64,000 bases of DNA, taken from assembly GCA_029834535.1 (NCBI GenBank), contig JAQMWT010000309.1, positions 372,001 through 436,000 on the forward strand, in the 5' to 3' direction. Source of the stretch: Chrysophaeum taylorii (taxonomy: Eukaryota > Sar > Pelagophyceae > Pelagomonadales > Pelagomonadaceae). Both the position numbers and the translations under genes were made by a program. Of the stretch, positions 1 through 9,241 are shown piece after piece; within the stretch, counting starts at the first letter, position 1, and each line of letters opens with the position of its first letter. Below the pieces are notes generated by a model, which was given only the letters and a program-made list of their open reading frames with translations, ran no database searches and was not told the origin of the DNA.

Positions 1-340
1 GCATCGGCTGCAGCTCGAGCATCTGCCGCTCGAGCATCTGCCGCCGCCGCGGGGTCGGGAGCTGACTGTCGCCGTCGGCGCCGTGTGCCTCTTGACCCTG
101 AGAGGCCAGGGTGTGGCTGTGAAGGTGGCGGTGGATTAGGGTGGCTGCGCATACTCCGAGCGCGCGCGCGCACGAACGAGTTCTAGTCACGACATCGCGC
201 GGGGCCGTCGGGGCGAGGCGCCCGCCGGCGTACTCCTGATCCACAGCTGCGGAGCGCTCCCGGGCGTCAGCAAAAGCGGCTTCAACATTGTCCGTGGCGA
301 AGGTTCCCCCCAGTGGCGCGTCAGAGCAGCGACGCCGCAA

Positions 341-537
341 TCAGAATTTTATCACGGTTGAGGGAACCTGCTGGGCTTTGAACACCGAGAATCGAGCTGC
401 GGCCGCCCTATCGATGGCCATGCGCACAATCCGCGCAGCCTTGCGGAATTCGGCGTTCGCCCGACTCGACGACGAAGTAATCCCGAGCACAACAGCTCGG
501 GCGGCGCTTATTATAGAGAAAGAAGCCGCGAAGTCCA
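341..537 (-). CDS. possible first exon of a divergent gene running off the left edge
   Basis: An ATG at 537 opens 65 codons, with an Ala/Ser/Arg-rich product (MDFAASFSIISAARAVVLGI at the start), ending at a stop at 341. Further left on the same strand, 280-130 has coding-like composition (for example NVEAAFADARERSAAVDQEY), so an intron after about 365 is possible. The ATG faces the G-patch gene start at 602 across a short spacer with a telomere-like motif, as expected for a divergent promoter. I do not recognise a family. The continuation of this frame to 1315 only mirrors the G-patch gene and is not credible. Existence of this gene is inference. Confidence 0.28.
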
Positions 538-570
538 TATTGGAGCGCGGCGCGTAAATAAACACGAGAA

Positions 571-586
571 TTAGGGTTAGGGTTTT
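571..586. promoter_or_regulatory. telomere-like (telobox) promoter motif
   Basis: TTAGGGTTAGGGTTTT lies 16 bp before the ATG of the G-patch gene (602) and 34 bp from a divergent ATG at 537. Related motifs precede the ZIP gene and the Cys-rich gene. Teloboxes (AAACCCTAA) are known plant promoter elements in translation and ribosome-biogenesis genes; a role here is inferred from position. Confidence 0.45.
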
Positions 587-601
587 GAGAGTCGAGGAAG
601 G

Positions 602-1543
602 ATGGGTGTTGTGCAAAGACCGTCGTGGGAGAAGCACACCAAGGGGATCGGGTTCGGTTTGTTGGAGAAGATGGGGTTTAAAGGTCGTCTCGGGAAAGAT
701 GAGACCGGCGTGACGGCGGCTCTGGAGGTGTCGTTTCGGACCGGGAACCGGGGGCTCGGGTACGACAACAACAACAAGAAGAACGAACTCGCCGAGGCGA
801 AGGAGGCCGAGATTATCGAAGAAAGGAAGCGGGGGTATGCGCGGCTTTTGGAAGAGGTCGAGGCGGCGCGAGGCGTCGCGAAGAAGAGAGTCCTCGAAGC
901 GAAGTTGAGGCTTGAAGCCGAAGCGTCGCGCGGTAGAGAGCTTCGAAGAGAGTTGAAGTCGGCTCTCGACGCCGTTTCCGGTACCGGTTGGAAGCGGCAA
1001 CTTCTGGCGGAGGCCAAGCCGACCCCCGCGTCGGTTCGCGCGGTCCGCGACGCTTTTGGCGTCGACGCGATGGAAGTTTGTGGCGTCGCGAGCCTTTTGC
1101 GCTCGGAGGTCGCCCGTTGGGACCCGTTTGGCGATCCCATGCTTCCCGCGCGCCTCCGCGTGGAATGGGGCGACGCCGCGATCAAGTTTTTCGCCGAGAA
1201 GAGGTACGAGGCGCTGAGTGGTGCCGTGGATTGGAGGGATAATAGAGTTTACGAGTTGTGCGCGTGCTTCGAGCTCGACGCCCGCGCGGCGCGCCTCGTC
1301 TCGTCCAGGGCGCAAACGGCATTATTCTTGCCTCTCCTCCCTAAACCAGAGGCCGACGTTCTCCGGTCGCGCCTGGTTCCCCTCGTCGACCTCGGCGTAT
1401 TGCTGCGCGCGGGGAGATTCGAGGACGCTATCGACTGGTACCTCGACCGCCGCGACGTCCTCCGCCAAACAGCCCTCGCCTCCCGCGCCCTCCGCATGAT
1501 CGACGATCGTCGACCCGAGCATCCTGCCGGTAGTAGAGAATGA
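602..1543 (+). CDS. G-patch domain protein, TFIP11/Ntr1-like splicing factor
   Basis: A 313-aa product. Residues 5-40 form a G-patch: WEKHTKGIGFGLLEKMGF, followed by the GRLGKDETG turn, with Gly at 15, 17, 25, 28 and 31. The WEKHT-x-GIG start is the form seen in TFIP11/STIP/Ntr1, which recruits the DEAH helicase Prp43 for spliceosome disassembly in the nucleus. Residues about 58-130 are highly charged and probably coiled coil (KNELAEAKEAEIIEERKR). The C-terminal part contains WDPFGDPMLP and WRDNRVYELC, which I cannot place firmly but which lies where the GCFC region of this family begins. At 313 aa it is much shorter than TFIP11 (over 800 aa), so it is a reduced member or an annotation lacking downstream exons. 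The first ATG follows a TTAGGG motif, supporting this start. G-patch call is strong; the subfamily is likely. Confidence 0.85.
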   Translation: MGVVQRPSWEKHTKGIGFGLLEKMGFKGRLGKDETGVTAALEVSFRTGNRGLGYDNNNKKNELAEAKEAEIIEERKRGYARLLEEVEAARGVAKKRVLEAKLRLEAEASRGRELRRELKSALDAVSGTGWKRQLLAEAKPTPASVRAVRDAFGVDAMEVCGVASLLRSEVARWDPFGDPMLPARLRVEWGDAAIKFFAEKRYEALSGAVDWRDNRVYELCACFELDARAARLVSSRAQTALFLPLLPKPEADVLRSRLVPLVDLGVLLRAGRFEDAIDWYLDRRDVLRQTALASRALRMIDDRRPEHPAGSRE

Positions 1544-1610
1544 CGCTATCTAAACTCATCTGGCTGGGTGCCTGCCGCAGTCACGGCACGATCGGGAAAC
1601 GGGGGCGCCA

Positions 1611-1640
1611 TCTCATCTCATCTCGTCTCATCTCATCTCA
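1611..1640. repeat. TCTCA pentanucleotide microsatellite
   Basis: Six copies of TCTCA, one with a base change (TCTCG), just downstream of the G-patch stop codon. No gene is seen from 1544 to 2034; a (GTTT)n run lies at about 1975-1995. Confidence 0.8.
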
Positions 1641-2034
1641 GAGTAGTTGGTTCGGCGGGCGAAAGGAAGGGAGAGAGAAAGAAAGCCTAGGAATAGAACA
1701 CAAGTTTTCTTTTCGCGACGCTGCTTCTTCAATATGCCATCTTCAGGCGGCTTCCGGCCGAAAGCTGCGATTCGCGAGCTATGCTGACATGACGCCAAGA
1801 TAGGAAGAGGAGGCAATCTTGTTTTGCGCGATAACCAACCCTCGAGCACGCACCCTGGGCGAGACTAGACTACAAACACCAAATTGTGTCGCATCGATAC
1901 CTTACCCTCCGACCTGATAACGATAAAGTTCCTTACCCTAGGACCCGACGCAAGAACTTCGGTTGTTGTTGTTGTTTGTTTGTTTGTTTGTTTGTTGTTG
2001 CTTGAGAGCACGGAAGAACAACAAGAGCTAAGCG

Positions 2035-2304
2035 ATGCGGAGTGTTGTGAAGAAGCTCGCGAGCGCGAAAGACGTGGACATTGGTACCGTCGCAGCGTGC
2101 GCTGCCGAGCTCAACGAAATCCAAGGTGGTGGCGCAACGGCGCGCTTCGCGGACCTCTGCGCGGGGTGCAATGCGCGAACGATGGAGGCGATTCGGTTTG
2201 TGGTTCGGTCTCGCCGACTCGCCACAAATGGCCGTCGCGTCATCGTCGCCAACCGACGTCTCGGAGTTGCCGTCCTCCACGACTGCGACACATCCAATCA
2301 ATAA
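2035..2304 (+). CDS. small hypothetical protein
   Basis: An ATG-started 89-codon frame with balanced composition: MRSVVKKLASAKDVDIGTVA, then a Cys-containing centre (CAAELNEIQGG, FADLCAGCNART) and a C-terminal region LATNGRRVIVANRRLGVAVL. It ends in TAA followed by A/T-rich sequence, as at other gene ends here. It has no recognisable domain, no signal peptide and no membrane segment. The opposite strand is also open over the same span but with a Thr/Arg/Pro-rich composition typical of a shadow frame. It could be a real small protein or chance. Confidence 0.35.
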   Translation: MRSVVKKLASAKDVDIGTVAACAAELNEIQGGGATARFADLCAGCNARTMEAIRFVVRSRRLATNGRRVIVANRRLGVAVLHDCDTSNQ

Positions 2305-2635
2305 TTATTTTCTTCTAATCCTATTATTCGAAGTTCACTCAGTTCTAGCGGGAAGGGGCTCCGGTTCGCTGCTGATGCCGAGAAGACATGCGGCACCTCC
2401 TCTTCCTGGTGCGCCTCGGTGAAGTCCCTCGACGACCACAAAAACATAGACCACTGAGTCAGATCGGAACATCCGTCAAGGACCCCTGATTCCAGAAAAA
2501 TCCCAACGGACGGAGAATTCAACACATTTCATTAAATAGAAGAGAAGATGTGCGTCGCGATTTCCTTCCCCACTAAAGAAGAAGAACATCGTTTCGTCCG
2601 TGGTATGTAGTATCGAGACAGACGCGTCGTCCCAT

Positions 2636-2662
2636 GCAGCAGCAGCAGCAGCAGCAGCAGCA
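2636..2662. repeat. GCA/CAG trinucleotide repeat
   Basis: Nine GCA copies in the 2305-2725 intergenic stretch, between the 3' ends of the small ORF and of the pseudokinase gene. Nothing else stands out in this interval. Confidence 0.85.
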
Positions 2663-2725
2663 TTATTTGCGACGTCGTCGTCGTCGTGATAGGGCGGCAC
2701 CGCGCGCTGCTAGTCCCCCACAAAA

Positions 2726-4459
2726 TCATCGTTTTTTCTTGTTGCGGTGTTCCCGGCCTAGGAGCTGGAGCACGACGAGGGCCTGCTCCTTGGCGTAGGG
2801 CGTGCCTCTCTTGGCAAGGTCGACGAGCGCCGGAACGCCGCCGAGTTTTATGATGGTTCGCTTGTTGATCGCGCTGTTGAGGGCAAAGTTGCGGAGACAG
2901 GCGGAGGCTACGTCCTGCTGAACAGGCGTCCCCGACTTCACGAGCGAAACGAGGGGTCCGACGCCCGCGACGACCAGAAACTTATTGTCGTCGTGGAGCG
3001 CGAGGCTACTCAAGGCTCGCGCGGCCTCGCGCTTTCCGGCGTCCGAGCCGCGCGAAAGGAGATCGACGAGAGGCGGGATCGCGCCCGCTCGGGCGATAGG
3101 ACCTCTGTAGTTGGCGTTTGTCGCGAGCTGGAAGAGGGCGGCGGCGGCGTAGTGGGAGTTTTTGGTGGACAGCACGTTGACGAGCGCGGGAATGCCGCCG
3201 GCCCACGCGACGAGCACTTTGTTGGCGTCTACGGTCGCGAGGACGCAGAGCGCCGCGGCCGCGGTCGAGCTTCGCGAGCGCCGGAGCATCTCGACGAGCG
3301 GCGGGATGGCGCCGGCGAGGGCCGCCTTGTTCGCGTCGTTTTTCGCCGCGAGGTCCCAAACGAGGTGGGCGGCGGCTTCGACGGGGGAATCGTTGAGGAG
3401 GTCTATGAGAGGCGGAATCGCGCCGGCCGACGCGACGGCTGTCTTGTCCTTTTTCGCGCTCAACCGCGTCACGGCGCCGAGAGCCCCGTTCCCGCCGTTC
3501 TTCAGGTCGGCCACGAGCCGCGGAATGCTCGCCCGCGTCAGGTGGTCGACGGCCTCGGCGGCGCGGGCGTGCGACTCGGTCCAGTACCTCAACAGCTCGA
3601 ACCGACCGTTCTCCGAAGAAGAAGAAGACGATCTCGGATCCGAAGCTCCCATCGTCGCTCGGAGACGTCGCCGGAATCGCTCCAACGAAGGAGGAAGAGC
3701 CTGCTGCCCCCCCCAGCACTGCTCGACGATGTCGGCGAACGGACCGCCGCAGTCCTTGGGGAAAGAACCTCGACGACGAGGTTTTTTCCGAGTCGCGATC
3801 TCGTACATCACGTTTCCCAGCGACTGGAGGTCGTGGTGGCGCGAGAAACTCGTCAGCTTCAGAGCCCCCACGGCAACCACGATATTCGACGTATCGAGGT
3901 CGCTCCCTAACCCCAAAGCTTGGAGATGTTGGAGCCCGCCGACGACGTCGAGGCCGTACGCCGCGCCGAGCCTCGTCGGAATCCCCCGCCGCTCGATCCG
4001 TTCCCCCAAAGTCCCCCAGGCCCGCTCCAGCACGAAACACTCCAACTCGGCGCACACGCCGTACAGCTGCAGAATGTTTGGGTGGCTTCGGATTCTCAGC
4101 AGCGTTGTTACCTCTTTCGCGTCGAGCCGACGAATATTCGTTTTCCCGAGGGTCACCGGCAAAGACCCCCAACACCCCCTGCCCCCGCCGACCACCACGA
4201 TCTCCTTGATCTCGCGCATTCCGCTCGACGGCGTCGACGGAGGCTTTCCGATCTCCACCGACTCCCCCCGCGACGCCAACACCTCGTGGATCTCCTGGAT
4301 CATCGCCACCGTCGCGTGCAGCTCCGTCGCCACCGCCGCGCGCTCGCGGGACCGCGACGCCTCCCGCAGTGCCACCGCGAGCTGGTTCCGCCTCTCGCAC
4401 AGCTCGCGCACCACCTCCTCGTCCTCCTCCTCGGTGATCAGCTCGAGCCGCGACACCAT
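2726..4459 (-). CDS. pseudokinase - armadillo-repeat protein
   Basis: A 577-aa single-exon protein. Residues 1-75 are charged and helical. Residues about 80-285 resemble a tyrosine-kinase-like protein kinase fold: a Gly-rich stretch (VVVGGGRGCWGS), LLRIRSHPNILQLYGVC (alphaC-beta4), LECFVLERAWGTL (hinge), and an F-helix-like region SLGNVMYEIATRKKP. The catalytic positions are lost: the HRD loop reads GSDLDTSNI and DFG reads LTSFSR, so phosphotransfer is unlikely. Residues about 300-570 hold six to seven armadillo repeats, each with the AGAIPPLVDLL-type signature (GAIPPLIDLL, GAIPPLVEML, GGIPALVNVL, GAIPPLVDLL, GVPALVDLA), as in plant and protist ARM proteins. The likely role is a protein-interaction scaffold. 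The start ATG at 4459 is the first in frame after an AT-rich upstream stretch. The C-terminus is strongly basic (REHRNKKKR). Confidence 0.85.
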   Translation of the reverse strand: MVSRLELITEEEDEEVVRELCERRNQLAVALREASRSRERAAVATELHATVAMIQEIHEVLASRGESVEIGKPPSTPSSGMREIKEIVVVGGGRGCWGSLPVTLGKTNIRRLDAKEVTTLLRIRSHPNILQLYGVCAELECFVLERAWGTLGERIERRGIPTRLGAAYGLDVVGGLQHLQALGLGSDLDTSNIVVAVGALKLTSFSRHHDLQSLGNVMYEIATRKKPRRRGSFPKDCGGPFADIVEQCWGGQQALPPSLERFRRRLRATMGASDPRSSSSSSENGRFELLRYWTESHARAAEAVDHLTRASIPRLVADLKNGGNGALGAVTRLSAKKDKTAVASAGAIPPLIDLLNDSPVEAAAHLVWDLAAKNDANKAALAGAIPPLVEMLRRSRSSTAAAALCVLATVDANKVLVAWAGGIPALVNVLSTKNSHYAAAALFQLATNANYRGPIARAGAIPPLVDLLSRGSDAGKREAARALSSLALHDDNKFLVVAGVGPLVSLVKSGTPVQQDVASACLRNFALNSAINKRTIIKLGGVPALVDLAKRGTPYAKEQALVVLQLLGREHRNKKKR

Positions 4460-6737
4460 AATAATAATAATTGTATTCTCTCTTATTTTCTTTATTAGTC
4501 CCTTAATTTTAGCTTAATCCTCTCGTATCTTGTGAAATTCTTGTAATTCAAAACAAATCGCGGAAGAACACTTCAACCATCAATGACCTGGCACGCCCTT
4601 CACGTCCTTCGGCACCTCTTCACGAATCCGCGAGCTTGTTCACAAAACTCGCCAGAACTTTAGGATACGAAAAAAAAAAACGCTGCTATGTATTTGTCTG
4701 AACGCCTCCTCGGTCTTCTCCTTCTACTCATCATCAGGTTTTAGTCAAGGCTTTTTTAGGTAGGTTTCTGAAGGAAGAGTTGCGACCGATACCTTCGGCA
4801 TGGAATCGAAGGCAGTGCCTGTGGCCTGCCGCGACAAGGCTCGTAGTCCGTGAGGCGGCGATGCGTGTCGTGGGCCTGTCGCGAGCGCTTTGAACATGGG
4901 GCCTGCGGCCTGGGCGAGCGTCAGCTACAGGGCGGCCGCAGATCGCGTTGCGACGATAAAGAAGCCCGGGCTTGCGGCGATCATCAAAGAAAACGTGCCG
5001 CCGCCGACGACGACGGAGCTGCGACTCGAGGTTTTAGCGCCGGGAGCTCTGGATCAAAGAGGCGAGCGCGGACTGGGCGTCTTGGCTGACGCTCAGTACT
5101 CTCGCGGCCGGCTTCAAAGAAGATCATGGACAGCTGCCGCGCGCTTTACGGCGAGGACGCGAAGTGCTCGGAGAAAAAAAAACTCAGATCGGATCGGATC
5201 GGATCAACGCCGCGTCGCCTTGAATCTCCAAGAGACGACGACGCTCGAGTGCTTAAGCTCGAGGCGTGGCGGGCTGGGTTCCAGCCCGAGGAGGTTAACC
5301 GCAAGGCCTCAGGGTCCAAGTCCGGCCTCTCCCCCTTCAACCAACCAGGCCCCCTGCTGGATCCAGCTCTACCAGAAGGAGCAGCAGCAAGACGCCGCCC
5401 GCGCGGCGCCGGCGGGGGAACTCTCTACGGTTCTCAACACGTCTGCGCCGACGCTGTTCCCGTCTTCTCGGAAAAAAACGCGCCACCCCCGCCGCCAACG
5501 CCGGCCCGGATGCCGACCCAGAATCCGAAGCTCCCAACGCCTGCGGCGCTCGCCTGACCTCCAAAGCTGTCCTGGCGTCGCCGCCAACTCCGCAGAAAAA
5601 CAAACTCCGGCTCTCGTACCTCAAGCAAGGTGCCTCGAGGGCTACTCGGTAAAGGCCCCATCACGGAGCAGCTTGGCAAGCACAACCTCGGAGCCTACAC
5701 CACCCAGGACGACGCCGGCAAGATCGCCCTCCTTCGCGCCACCTCGAAAAAGCCCAGTTTGGCATGAAAAGCCTCCTCTCCTGGCTCCCCGAGAGGCAAA
5801 GTTTGCCCCGAGAAAACGCTTGGGGGAGGCGCCGCCGCCCAAGAAAGGGGGAAAAAAAAGAAGCCCGACGACGACGACGACGACATAGGCGCCTTCCAAC
5901 TCAAAGCAGCCAAGGCCGAGGAGTGCATAGCCAAGTCAAAAACGCGCCTCGAAAGCCCATCGGGTGCCGCTTCCTCCCATTCAAGCTTCCAACACCACCA
6001 CCTCAAGCGTCAGAGTCGCCCTCATGCTCTCAGACACTCCTCTAACCTTCGCTTCTAAGTTTATTCGGGGGCGCCCAGACGGACCGCATACAACAGAGCT
6101 CACCAGAAAAAGTTCCGGTGTCGGGGCGTCCCGTGAGGACTCCCGATTGATTACTCGGATGACCGTCCACGCGGGTCGGGTGGCCGAGCACATCGCTCGC
6201 CAGCCGCTCGCTCGCATCTTCCCCTTCAAATACCTGAGAATAACTGGTACCTCCTGCCGGCCGGCCGGCCAAAGTTCAGTTCTTTCGGCAGATCGGTCGC
6301 CTCGCTCAATATGCTGCTCGTCGTTCCCACCACGACCTTGGTCGAGGCGAAGCTTCCAAGGTAGCGCAGCATATTCTTAAAATGAGAAATCAGCACTCGC
6401 GCTAGGCTCTGTGCGCAGGGAACGGCACAGATTGGAAGCGACAAGCGTGTGGCCGAGGAGGCACGCCCGAGATGTCAAACGACCCCGCCCGTCGTGATGA
6501 CGGAGGAGAGCGCGATGTTGTGCCACGATACAGAGCCACTCCTGGTGTTGATCTCAAATTTCCGGGTGCCAGTGAAGCGTGCGGCACCTAGACGGTCCTT
6601 GAGATGCGGATGCCTCGGCATCTCTTCGTCGTCGGCCTGAAAGACGAACACTAACTAACTTAATCTCGCGGATCGTGCTCTCGATACAAAATCGGAGCCA
6701 GATAGAGAGATCATTATCGGCGACGTAGGGACGGGCA
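4460..6737. other. intergenic stretch with coding-like fragments, no confident gene
   Basis: A + strand frame stays open from 4890 to 5888 but its product is low-complexity (Pro/Ser/Arg/Thr). Better protein-like words appear in changing frames: ASADWASWLTLSTLAAGFKE near 5070, ASPPTPQKNKLRLSYLKQG near 5580, and GPITEQLGKHNLGAYTTQDD near 5660. Such frame-hopping suggests a decayed or multi-exon gene. A (GATCG)n run lies near 5185-5207. From 6000 to 6737 I see nothing supportable. Confidence 0.3.
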
Positions 6738-7430
6738 TCAATGGTGGTGGTGGTGGTGGTGGTGGTCGTCGTCCTCCAAGCAGGAAATAAGCACGAGGAA
6801 TTGGGCTGAGGCGATGGTGAGGAGGAGGGCCATAAGCTTGGAGCCACGGTGCTGGTTGAGGGACTGGAGGGCCTGGGGGGCGATGGAGTGAAGCGCGAGG
6901 CCGAGGAAAGATCCAGCCGTGAAGGCGGAGAGCTTCGGACCCGCGCAGACCTGGCCCAAAAATACGCCAAAAAAGGACGTAAGACTCGCGAGGAAGTTCC
7001 ACCAGAGGACCCCGCGCACCGAGAGGCCAGCGCGGCGCAGGACAGCGAAGTCCCCCAATTCCTGGGGGAGCTCGTGGATCGCGACGGCCAACGCGGTCGA
7101 ATAACCGGCCGACCTCGACGTCGCGAACGCCGCCCCCATCGTCGCGCCGTCGATCAAATTGTGGAGCGCCTCGACCGCAAGATTCGCGATTCCGAAGGGT
7201 TTAATAGGTCCCTCGCACACGGCCTCGAAGGCGACGACGCTCAGGGCGCCGAGGAAGCAGGCGAACCCTTCTTCTGGGACAATCAAATGAATCAGGGCGT
7301 CCGCGCACATGGTGGCGGCCGCGACCGTCAGACACGTCCACTCCAAAACCCCCGACGCCCTCGTGAGCACGAGGCCGCCGGAGAAACTGATGGCAGACAT
7401 GACAACGCAGGCCATAAGAGCTTCAAACAT
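6738..7430 (-). CDS. ZIP family (SLC39, LIV-1 type) metal transporter
   Basis: A 230-aa membrane protein with about eight predicted hydrophobic segments. The metal-site motifs of ZIP transporters are present: HNLIDGATMGAAF (TM4) and HELPQELGDFAVL (TM5), the LIV-1 subfamily signature with Gln in place of the second His. ZIPs move Zn2+, Fe2+ or Mn2+ into the cytosol from outside or from organelles. The protein is short for the LIV-1 group, lacking the long His-rich loop and N-terminal ectodomain. Instead it ends in a tail of Asp-Asp-Asp and eight His residues encoded by a (GTG/CAC)n run at 6739-6765. Start: ATG at 7430, 44 bp from a TAGGGTTAG motif. An organellar (ER/Golgi) location would be typical of small LIV-1 members; this is inference. 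Confidence 0.88.
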   Translation of the reverse strand: MFEALMACVVMSAISFSGGLVLTRASGVLEWTCLTVAAATMCADALIHLIVPEEGFACFLGALSVVAFEAVCEGPIKPFGIANLAVEALHNLIDGATMGAAFATSRSAGYSTALAVAIHELPQELGDFAVLRRAGLSVRGVLWWNFLASLTSFFGVFLGQVCAGPKLSAFTAGSFLGLALHSIAPQALQSLNQHRGSKLMALLLTIASAQFLVLISCLEDDDHHHHHHHH

Positions 7431-7473
7431 TTTTCACACACCAGCGTGTGAATTAGAATTTCAGCCCCCATCA

Positions 7474-7483
7474 CTAGGGTTAG
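7474..7483. promoter_or_regulatory. telobox-like motif upstream of the ZIP gene
   Basis: CTAGGGTTAG lies 44 bp upstream of the ZIP start codon (minus strand AACCCTA). It could also serve anything transcribed rightward from about 7500. Confidence 0.4.
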
Positions 7484-7507
7484 CCCTTCTTAGTTCGATT
7501 CGGTGAA

Positions 7508-9080
7508 TTGACACTGAGCGCGAAACCCTTGCCAAACTCGCATTTTAAGCCGTTTTTGAGCCGTTGGGACGCCCATCCGACGCGGTCTAGGACGATGGCT
7601 GGGGCCCGCGCGGCCGTTCAGATCTTGCCTGATATGGTCGCCGAGCTCCCCGAGGCAGTGGGCTCGCAGAATCGGTCAATGAAACCGGCCGAGCGGCGCG
7701 TACGCCGGTCCAACAGCAACATCCGTCCGAAGGAGAATGTTGCTGCTACGTCGCTGTGTGCTGCCGGAGGAGGATCCGGGCAAGGCGATTGACCTGGAAC
7801 GAGTGCGAGGGCAAGCTGCCCCTTCAATTCTTCGTCTGCAGTAAGCGCTGCCGCAACGACTTTGCCCCGATGCACGCCGACTCGTGGCCTCGAGTGCTTG
7901 CTCGCTCCGAGTGATCGAGAAACGCATCTCGAAAGCGTAGACGACGTGCTTGAAGACGGAGGACATCCGGCCCGGCGATCGAGTCGAGGCGATACGCAAC
8001 CTTTCGGCCGGCGTCAGAGTCTACGCTGAGGCGGTTACCGTCCAGAGGCTCCACTATGACGCTGCAACGAGCTCCGTCGCTCTCATCTCCGACGGCACCA
8101 TCAAGGTGGGCTTGAGCGGCGTCCGCGCAGCGTCGGACAACGCGAACTCCGTGGCCTGTCGCGCTCCATCGACCGCTTTGCACCGGCGGCCGCGCCATCA
8201 CAATCGCAGTCGCCCGAGTTCCGGAGTTCGGTGCCGGCCAGAAGAGCGCCTTCCGGTGCTAGCAAGTGCCAGGCCTGGCCCTCCGCGTGTGCGACACCTC
8301 TGTATGCGTCTGCTGGCGTTGCGCGTCGCCGAGATCTCTGAAGTCATCGCCTAGATCGTCATCGCGGTCGTAGGGGAATCGAGCGCGCCGCCGAGATGGA
8401 GCTCCCGTCCTCCATGCGTTTCGTCAGCGAAGCGAGAGGGGACGTCTCCTCCTCTTAGCCCTCGACCTCGGCGAGGGCGAGGCGCGCGCGTTCCAATAAT
8501 CGGACGCGTCGCCGATCCACGCCAAAGAGCTCGTCGGCACGCGACTCCGAATCGACGGCGACCTTGGAGTTCGAGAACTACGGGCGCCCGACCGAGCTCG
8601 CCGACCCCGACCAGACCGCGCGCGGCGAATCCCAGGCTATTGCAGCCCGCTTTAGCGAGACATCCAGAGCGCCCAGTTTTTCCGTGGCGTGTACGCGAAG
8701 CTGCTTTCGTACGGTTCGGCGGACGGAATTCTCAGCGATTGGTGACGTTCGCAGTCTTGGAGGTGCTGTTTTCGGGACGACCGACCGACCGACCGACCGA
8801 CCGACGACGCAGAGGCGGCGGGCTTGGCAAGCGTCGTCCGCCGAGGGCGGGCCGATGCGCATGCCGTCAAGCGTCAGCGCCGAGAGCCACCGCCGCTGCC
8901 GAAGGAACAGACAGAGGTGGTAGTGGTGGAAGGAAATCCGCCCCCTCTCGTGTCGACCAGCACGACGACAAGACTGTGACGGCCGTGATTGAAGCAGCGC
9001 GAATAATGGGGCGGCTGGACTACCCAATTCGAAAGCCGCCGCCGCTCGTCGCCAAGCAGCGATCGATCGATCGATCAGCA
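7508..9080 (+). other. possible fragmented gene, + strand, unassigned
   Basis: Several stretches look protein-like but are broken by stops or frame changes: residues such as KPAERRVRRSNSNIRPKENV at about 7680-7740, EDIRPGDRVEAIRNLSAGVR followed by ISDGTIKVGLSGVRAASDN at 7955-8150, and KELVGTRLRIDGDLGVREL near 8525-8580. The -GDRVEA- and -GTRLRIDGDLG- phrases resemble small beta-barrel (Tudor/CAP-Gly-like) segments, but that is a weak resemblance. This could be a multi-exon gene or a pseudogene; I cannot define exons safely. A (CGAC)7 microsatellite interrupts it at 8778-8805. Confidence 0.25.
8778..8805. repeat. CGAC tetranucleotide microsatellite
   Basis: Seven perfect CGAC copies. Further short tetranucleotide runs follow before the GH92 start: (GATC)n near 9060-9078, (GCCA)n at 9144-9163 and (GTTT)n at 9181-9207. 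Confidence 0.85.
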
Positions 9081-9180
9081 CCGTGCGCGAAACAAATGCC
9101 GAAAGGATCGCGGCGGCGCTCGATCGACATGACCTTGTAGGGTGCCAGCCAGCCAGCCAGCCAGGCAGCCAACGCGAGGG

Positions 9181-9210
9181 TTTGTTTGTTTGTTTGTTTG
9201 TTTGTTTCAG
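9181..9210 (+). promoter_or_regulatory. possible 3' splice site in the GH92 leader
   Basis: A (TTTG)n pyrimidine-rich run ends in TTTGTTTCAG followed by GTTGG, 31 bp before the GH92 ATG. It has the form of an intron acceptor, so the leader may contain an intron. No donor was identified. Confidence 0.25.
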
Positions 9211-9241
9211 GTTGGCGGGTATACGAACGAAAGAAAAAGCG

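Noticed and set aside
571-586. Telomere end
   Set aside because: Only two TTAGGG copies, internal, followed by genes, with related motifs at other start codons.
341-1315. 324-codon minus-strand ORF opposite the G-patch gene
   Set aside because: The + strand encodes a clear G-patch domain; the minus product is compositionally a mirror. Only the 341-537 part is kept as a weak candidate.
3006-4517. Long + and second minus ORFs (451 and 464 codons) over the pseudokinase gene
   Set aside because: Arg/Ser/Pro-rich shadow frames in GC-rich DNA; the ARM and kinase-like motifs are in one minus frame only.
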